Source of the DNA: an uncultured Eubacteriales bacterium
GTDB lineage: Bacteria > Bacillota > Clostridia > Oscillospirales > CAG-272
NCBI GenBank assembly: GCA_934462885.1
Contig: CAKSJC010000001.1
Location: forward strand, 1 to 33,803
Reading direction: 5' to 3'
Length of the DNA stretch: 33,803 bases
Shown: piece after piece, positions 31,017 to 33,803 of the stretch
How the letters are laid out: the number at the start of each line of letters is the position of its first letter
Position numbering within the stretch: position 1 is the first letter of the stretch
Program-made: the position numbers and the translations under genes
The notes under the pieces: model-generated
What the model was told of the DNA's origin: nothing
Database searches by the model: none
The model's input: only the letters and a program-made list of their open reading frames with translations

Positions 31017-31949
31017 TTAATCCGGCAAAGCTTTTTTCATGAATGAGAACGCCGTGCCGTAGAATATATCATTTATTTCGTTTTCCGTAAAGCCCCGCTC
31101 GGAAAACAAAACAGGAAAACGACAGAGAGAGGATATGTCTCCGATATCGTCAGGAGGAGTCGTGCCGTCAAAGTCGCATCCGAACGCGACTTTATTTCGG
31201 ATCAATGCAAAATAGTGTTCTATGTGGCGCAGAACGTATGAAGCGTCGGATTTTTCGGAGTCGGGAGCGAGGTGTGCCGGGCAAAAGCTTATACCGGCTA
31301 TGCCGCCTAAAGAAACGAGACGGCAAAAACAATCGTCAGTCATATTTCTCGGATGAGGGGATACTGAAATGGAGTTCATGTGAGTTGCGATAGGTGAAAC
31401 TCCGTATTTTTCACAGATATCCATTATATCTTCTGCTGATCTCCGTGAGGCGTGAGAAATATCCGGCGTTATTCCAAGCGCGCACATTTCGCCTACCGCC
31501 TCTTTCCCGAAGTCCGACAAGCCGATATCGGTGTCATATGCTCCTCCAAGAGAATTTTCTCCCCGCCAAAGAGGCGTTATAACACGGACTCCCGCGTCAT
31601 AAAGTTCGCGCAGTCTTTCGGGTCTTCCGTTAATTATCCGAGCGTCTTCGAGAGTTATGATGAAATGTACGCCTCCTGCGCGATCGGCAGCGGTAAGCTC
31701 TTTTTTATTATTTATAAATCCGACTCCGTGTGCGTTTGCTTCACGCAAGAGGTACTCTCTTACATCGAAAAAACGTTTCCAGCCTTCTTCGTCCGAGAGA
31801 GTCTCAGATGTGAATATCGCGGTAAGTTCGATGTATTTTTCGTATTTTTCCGCCTTTTCTCGGGATATCTGCAAGTTGTTTTTTAAAAGGGAGGCTTTTT
31901 CTCGATAAAGAGCTGTTGCCGTGTCGCAGTGAAGATCAAAAAGAAACAT
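31017..31949 (-). CDS. Membrane dipeptidase-family peptidase (M19)
   Basis: Zinc-dependent dipeptidase of the renal dipeptidase family. The 310-residue protein has the metal-binding HCD (7-9) near the start, a metal-bridging glutamate in ITLEDA, then WRGENSLGG, DISHAS and SPIATHMNS with two metal-binding histidines, and GCDFDG near the C-terminus. There is no signal peptide, so a cytoplasmic role in peptide turnover is likely. ATG 31949 is preferred to 31955 because GGAGG is then 7 bases away. It lies 36 bases behind yraN. Confidence 0.92.
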   Translation of the reverse strand: MFLFDLHCDTATALYREKASLLKNNLQISREKAEKYEKYIELTAIFTSETLSDEEGWKRFFDVREYLLREANAHGVGFINNKKELTAADRAGGVHFIITLEDARIINGRPERLRELYDAGVRVITPLWRGENSLGGAYDTDIGLSDFGKEAVGEMCALGITPDISHASRRSAEDIMDICEKYGVSPIATHMNSISVSPHPRNMTDDCFCRLVSLGGIAGISFCPAHLAPDSEKSDASYVLRHIEHYFALIRNKVAFGCDFDGTTPPDDIGDISSLCRFPVLFSERGFTENEINDIFYGTAFSFMKKALPD

Positions 31950-31985
31950 AAACATTCCTCCGTGTGTAAAGTATAAATCGGAGCG

Positions 31986-32411
31986 TCAGAAGCTTAAATT
32001 TTTCATTCTTCCGGCGGAGAATTTTCCTTTCTTTTTTACTGCGTTTTCAAAGTGGCGTATGCTAAGGACTTTGTAAGTTTCGGAAAGCGGATCTATATAA
32101 ACTTCTATGACGTCGATCCGCGGTGTAAGCTCAAGCGGATAAGTTTTTGTGTATTCGAGCGCCGCACGGATAAGAGCGTTTTTCTTCCTTTCGTCGACGC
32201 GGTCGGAAGGACGTCCGAACATATCGGGGCGGTCGGGGTACTGACGTCTTGTTTTTACCTCGGCGAATACGAGAAAATCACCGTCCTGCGCTATTATATC
32301 TACTTCCGAGTGACCGACATACACGTTTCTTGCAATTATATGATATCCTTTATCGGAAAGATACATAGCGGCGGAATTTTCACCGATATTGCCGAAGGTT
32401 TTTTTATCCAT
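31986..32411 (-). CDS. yraN: YraN/UPF0102-family endonuclease-like protein
   Basis: The 141-residue protein has the N-terminal GNIGENSAAMYLSDKGYHIIARN block, then GHSEVDIIAQDGDFLVFAEVKTR with Asp38, Glu51 and Lys53 in the pattern of restriction-type nuclease folds. The family's role is poorly defined; it commonly lies next to rnhB, as here. The ribosome binding site is weak. Confidence 0.9.
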   Translation of the reverse strand: MDKKTFGNIGENSAAMYLSDKGYHIIARNVYVGHSEVDIIAQDGDFLVFAEVKTRRQYPDRPDMFGRPSDRVDERKKNALIRAALEYTKTYPLELTPRIDVIEVYIDPLSETYKVLSIRHFENAVKKKGKFSAGRMKNLSF

Positions 32412-32487
32412 AAAGATTTTCCCGTCTTTAGTTTATTTTGATACGTGAAAGCGTAGGATAAGCGCCGTTGCAGCTTGTGGTTGGATT

Positions 32488-33156
32488 TTAGATACGCGCT
32501 TTTTTTGCGGATTCATTTTCGGCGAAAGCTTTTGCGAGTTTGTCGTGATCCCTTTCGAGAAACGAAAGAAACGTTCGCCTGTGTATCGGGCACGGACCGA
32601 ACTCGAATAAAGCAAGCTTATGAGCAAATGTCGGATAACCTTTATGCGCGGCGAAACCGTATTCAGGATAAAGCGCGTCGTATTCCGCGCACATTCGGTC
32701 CCGCGTTACTTTGGCAAGTACTGAAGCGGCGGCTATTGACGGAGAGATTGCGTCGCCGTGAACAACGCACTGCGAAGGCGTGCCGAAATCTGTCGTTCGG
32801 TTTCCGTCTGCCAAAACGATGCCCGGGGGGCAGCCCAACAGTTCGGAAGCCTTATCCACAGCGCGGCGCATTGCTAAAAGTGAAGCGTTTAATATGTTTA
32901 TTTCATCTATTTCCGATTCGCTTGCGGAAGCAATGCCGTATGCGGAGGCTGTTTTAATTATTTCGTCATAAAGCCGCTCGCGTTTTTTTTCGGAAAGTTT
33001 TTTTGAGTCGTCTAACCCGTCTATTGTTATTCCGACCGGAAGAACAACGGCGGCGGCTACTACGGGACCTGCGAGAGGTCCGCGGCCTGCTTCATCCGTT
33101 CCGCAGACTATACCGTACTGCTCTCTTACGTATGAATCAAATTGGCAGTCAAGCAT
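32488..33156 (-). CDS. rnhB: Ribonuclease HII
   Basis: Removes ribonucleotides from DNA and RNA from RNA-DNA hybrids. The 222-residue protein has GTDEAGRGPLAGPV (19-32) with catalytic Asp21 and Glu22, DDSKKLSEKKRE, ADGN with a further catalytic Asp, AASVLAKVTRD and HKGYPT. It lies between rbgA and yraN, a common gene order. The start has AAGGAAAC some distance upstream. Confidence 0.95.
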   Translation of the reverse strand: MLDCQFDSYVREQYGIVCGTDEAGRGPLAGPVVAAAVVLPVGITIDGLDDSKKLSEKKRERLYDEIIKTASAYGIASASESEIDEINILNASLLAMRRAVDKASELLGCPPGIVLADGNRTTDFGTPSQCVVHGDAISPSIAAASVLAKVTRDRMCAEYDALYPEYGFAAHKGYPTFAHKLALFEFGPCPIHRRTFLSFLERDHDKLAKAFAENESAKKARI

Positions 33157-33222
33157 TTTCAGACAGTTTCCTTTTTATATTTATCCGTGTTCGTTGTTTT
33201 GTTATCATAATGTTTTTGCTGT

Positions 33223-33803
33223 TTATTCCGACAAGAGCGATTTTTCAGGCGGCAATTCAAGCGTTATCGCGCCGATCTTTGCGCTTCTGAACTCATCGAG
33301 TACAATCTTTGCCGCACGTTCGGTGTCAAGATCTCCTCCCGAGATGAGAAAACCTCGTTTTCTCGCGACTGCTTCAAGTATTTCATAAGGTTTAGCTTCC
33401 GCGAGGGAATCGGGAGCAAGCTTGTAGCGCGTGCAGAATTTGTCCGGAGCCATCTTGTAAAGCTTTATGCAAAGTGCGGAAGCAAGCCCTTCCGTATCGA
33501 GTATTGCGTCGCGGATAGCGCCTGTGAACGCGAGATTTTCGCCGATTTCCCGTTCGTCGAACTTAGGCCACAGAACGCCCGGCATATCGAGAAGTTCGAT
33601 TCCGATGTCGGTCGGCACCCATTGCTTAGTGAGCGTAACTCCGGGGCGGTTTTCGACTTTTGCTTTTTTTCCTCCGCTTAACTTATTTACAAGAGAGGAC
33701 TTTCCGACGTTCGGAACGCCGACTATCATAGCGCGCACGCGCCTTCCGCTCATTCCTTTTTCTTCATAGCGTTTAAGCTTTTCAGCAAGGATCGAGCGTA
33801 CTG
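33223..33803 (-). CDS. rbgA: Ribosome biogenesis GTPase RbgA/YlqF, C-terminal part
   Basis: The frame is open from the window end to the stop at 33223; the 5' part is outside. Visible are VRSILAEKLKRYEEKGM, then the P-loop GVPNVGKSSLVNKL, a G2 threonine in RPGVTLTKQWV, the G3 motif DMPGVLWPKF and a C-terminal domain ending in EKSLLSE. In this circularly permuted family the NKxD motif precedes the P-loop and is therefore not visible. Known role: late assembly of the 50S subunit. A methionine near 33753 is internal, not the start. Confidence 0.92.
   Translation of the reverse strand, partial: VRSILAEKLKRYEEKGMSGRRVRAMIVGVPNVGKSSLVNKLSGGKKAKVENRPGVTLTKQWVPTDIGIELLDMPGVLWPKFDEREIGENLAFTGAIRDAILDTEGLASALCIKLYKMAPDKFCTRYKLAPDSLAEAKPYEILEAVARKRGFLISGGDLDTERAAKIVLDEFRSAKIGAITLELPPEKSLLSE

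Noticed and set aside
1..33803. Prophage, insertion sequence, CRISPR array or defence island
   Set aside because: No transposase, integrase, phage structural gene, terminal repeats or regularly spaced repeats were found; nearly all genes belong to housekeeping families in familiar order.

Overview
The window looks like a chromosomal segment of an anaerobic Clostridia-type Bacillota. The basis is the gene families and their order (pyrK-pyrD type dihydroorotate dehydrogenase with pyrBI, tig-clpP-clpX, rbgA-rnhB-yraN, miaB-ylbF-mutS-mutL-tgt), strong GGAGG-type ribosome binding sites and clean TTGACA/TATAAT promoters. Nothing in it looks like phage, plasmid, insertion sequence or CRISPR. No species can be named from sequence alone.

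Left part, about 1-6650: a truncated DegT/DnrJ-family aminotransferase leaves the window on the minus strand. Diverging from it is a plus-strand pyrimidine operon, pyrC-pyrK-pyrD-pyrF-pyrE-pyrB-pyrI, which covers UMP synthesis from carbamoyl phosphate onward. Its promoter is near-perfect. The first bases of the predicted transcript fold into a bulged hairpin with a CAGAGA loop that resembles a PyrR binding loop. A strong bidirectional terminator separates pyrI from the convergent pheA.

Middle part, about 6650-23800: except for one plus-strand tandem-GNAT gene with its own promoter and terminator, everything is on the minus strand. In transcription order it runs NusG-II protein (eetA-like), Gx-transporter protein (eetB-like), apbE, miaB, ylbF, mutS, mutL, tgt, a lipoate ligase, a free-standing 79-residue lipoyl domain, lipA and a second lipoate ligase. 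A DUF2238-like membrane protein and pheA (bifunctional chorismate mutase/prephenate dehydratase) follow beyond the GNAT gene. The apbE gene is interrupted by a single in-frame TGA at codon 90, with all downstream motifs preserved.

Right part, about 23800-33803: two identical tRNA-Leu(GAG) genes, each with its own promoter and terminator, then a small two-helix membrane protein, clpX, clpP, tig, a metallophosphoesterase, thrC, an M19 dipeptidase, yraN, rnhB and the 3' part of rbgA, all on the minus strand.

Most of the window is housekeeping. The points that stand out are the pyr leader hairpin, the free-standing lipoyl-domain cluster with two ligases, the eetA/eetB/apbE cluster with its interrupted flavinyltransferase, the duplicated autonomous tRNA-Leu units, and the direct repeats in front of thrC. 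I found no clearly new multi-gene system. The lipoyl cluster is the nearest thing to an unexplained functional module.
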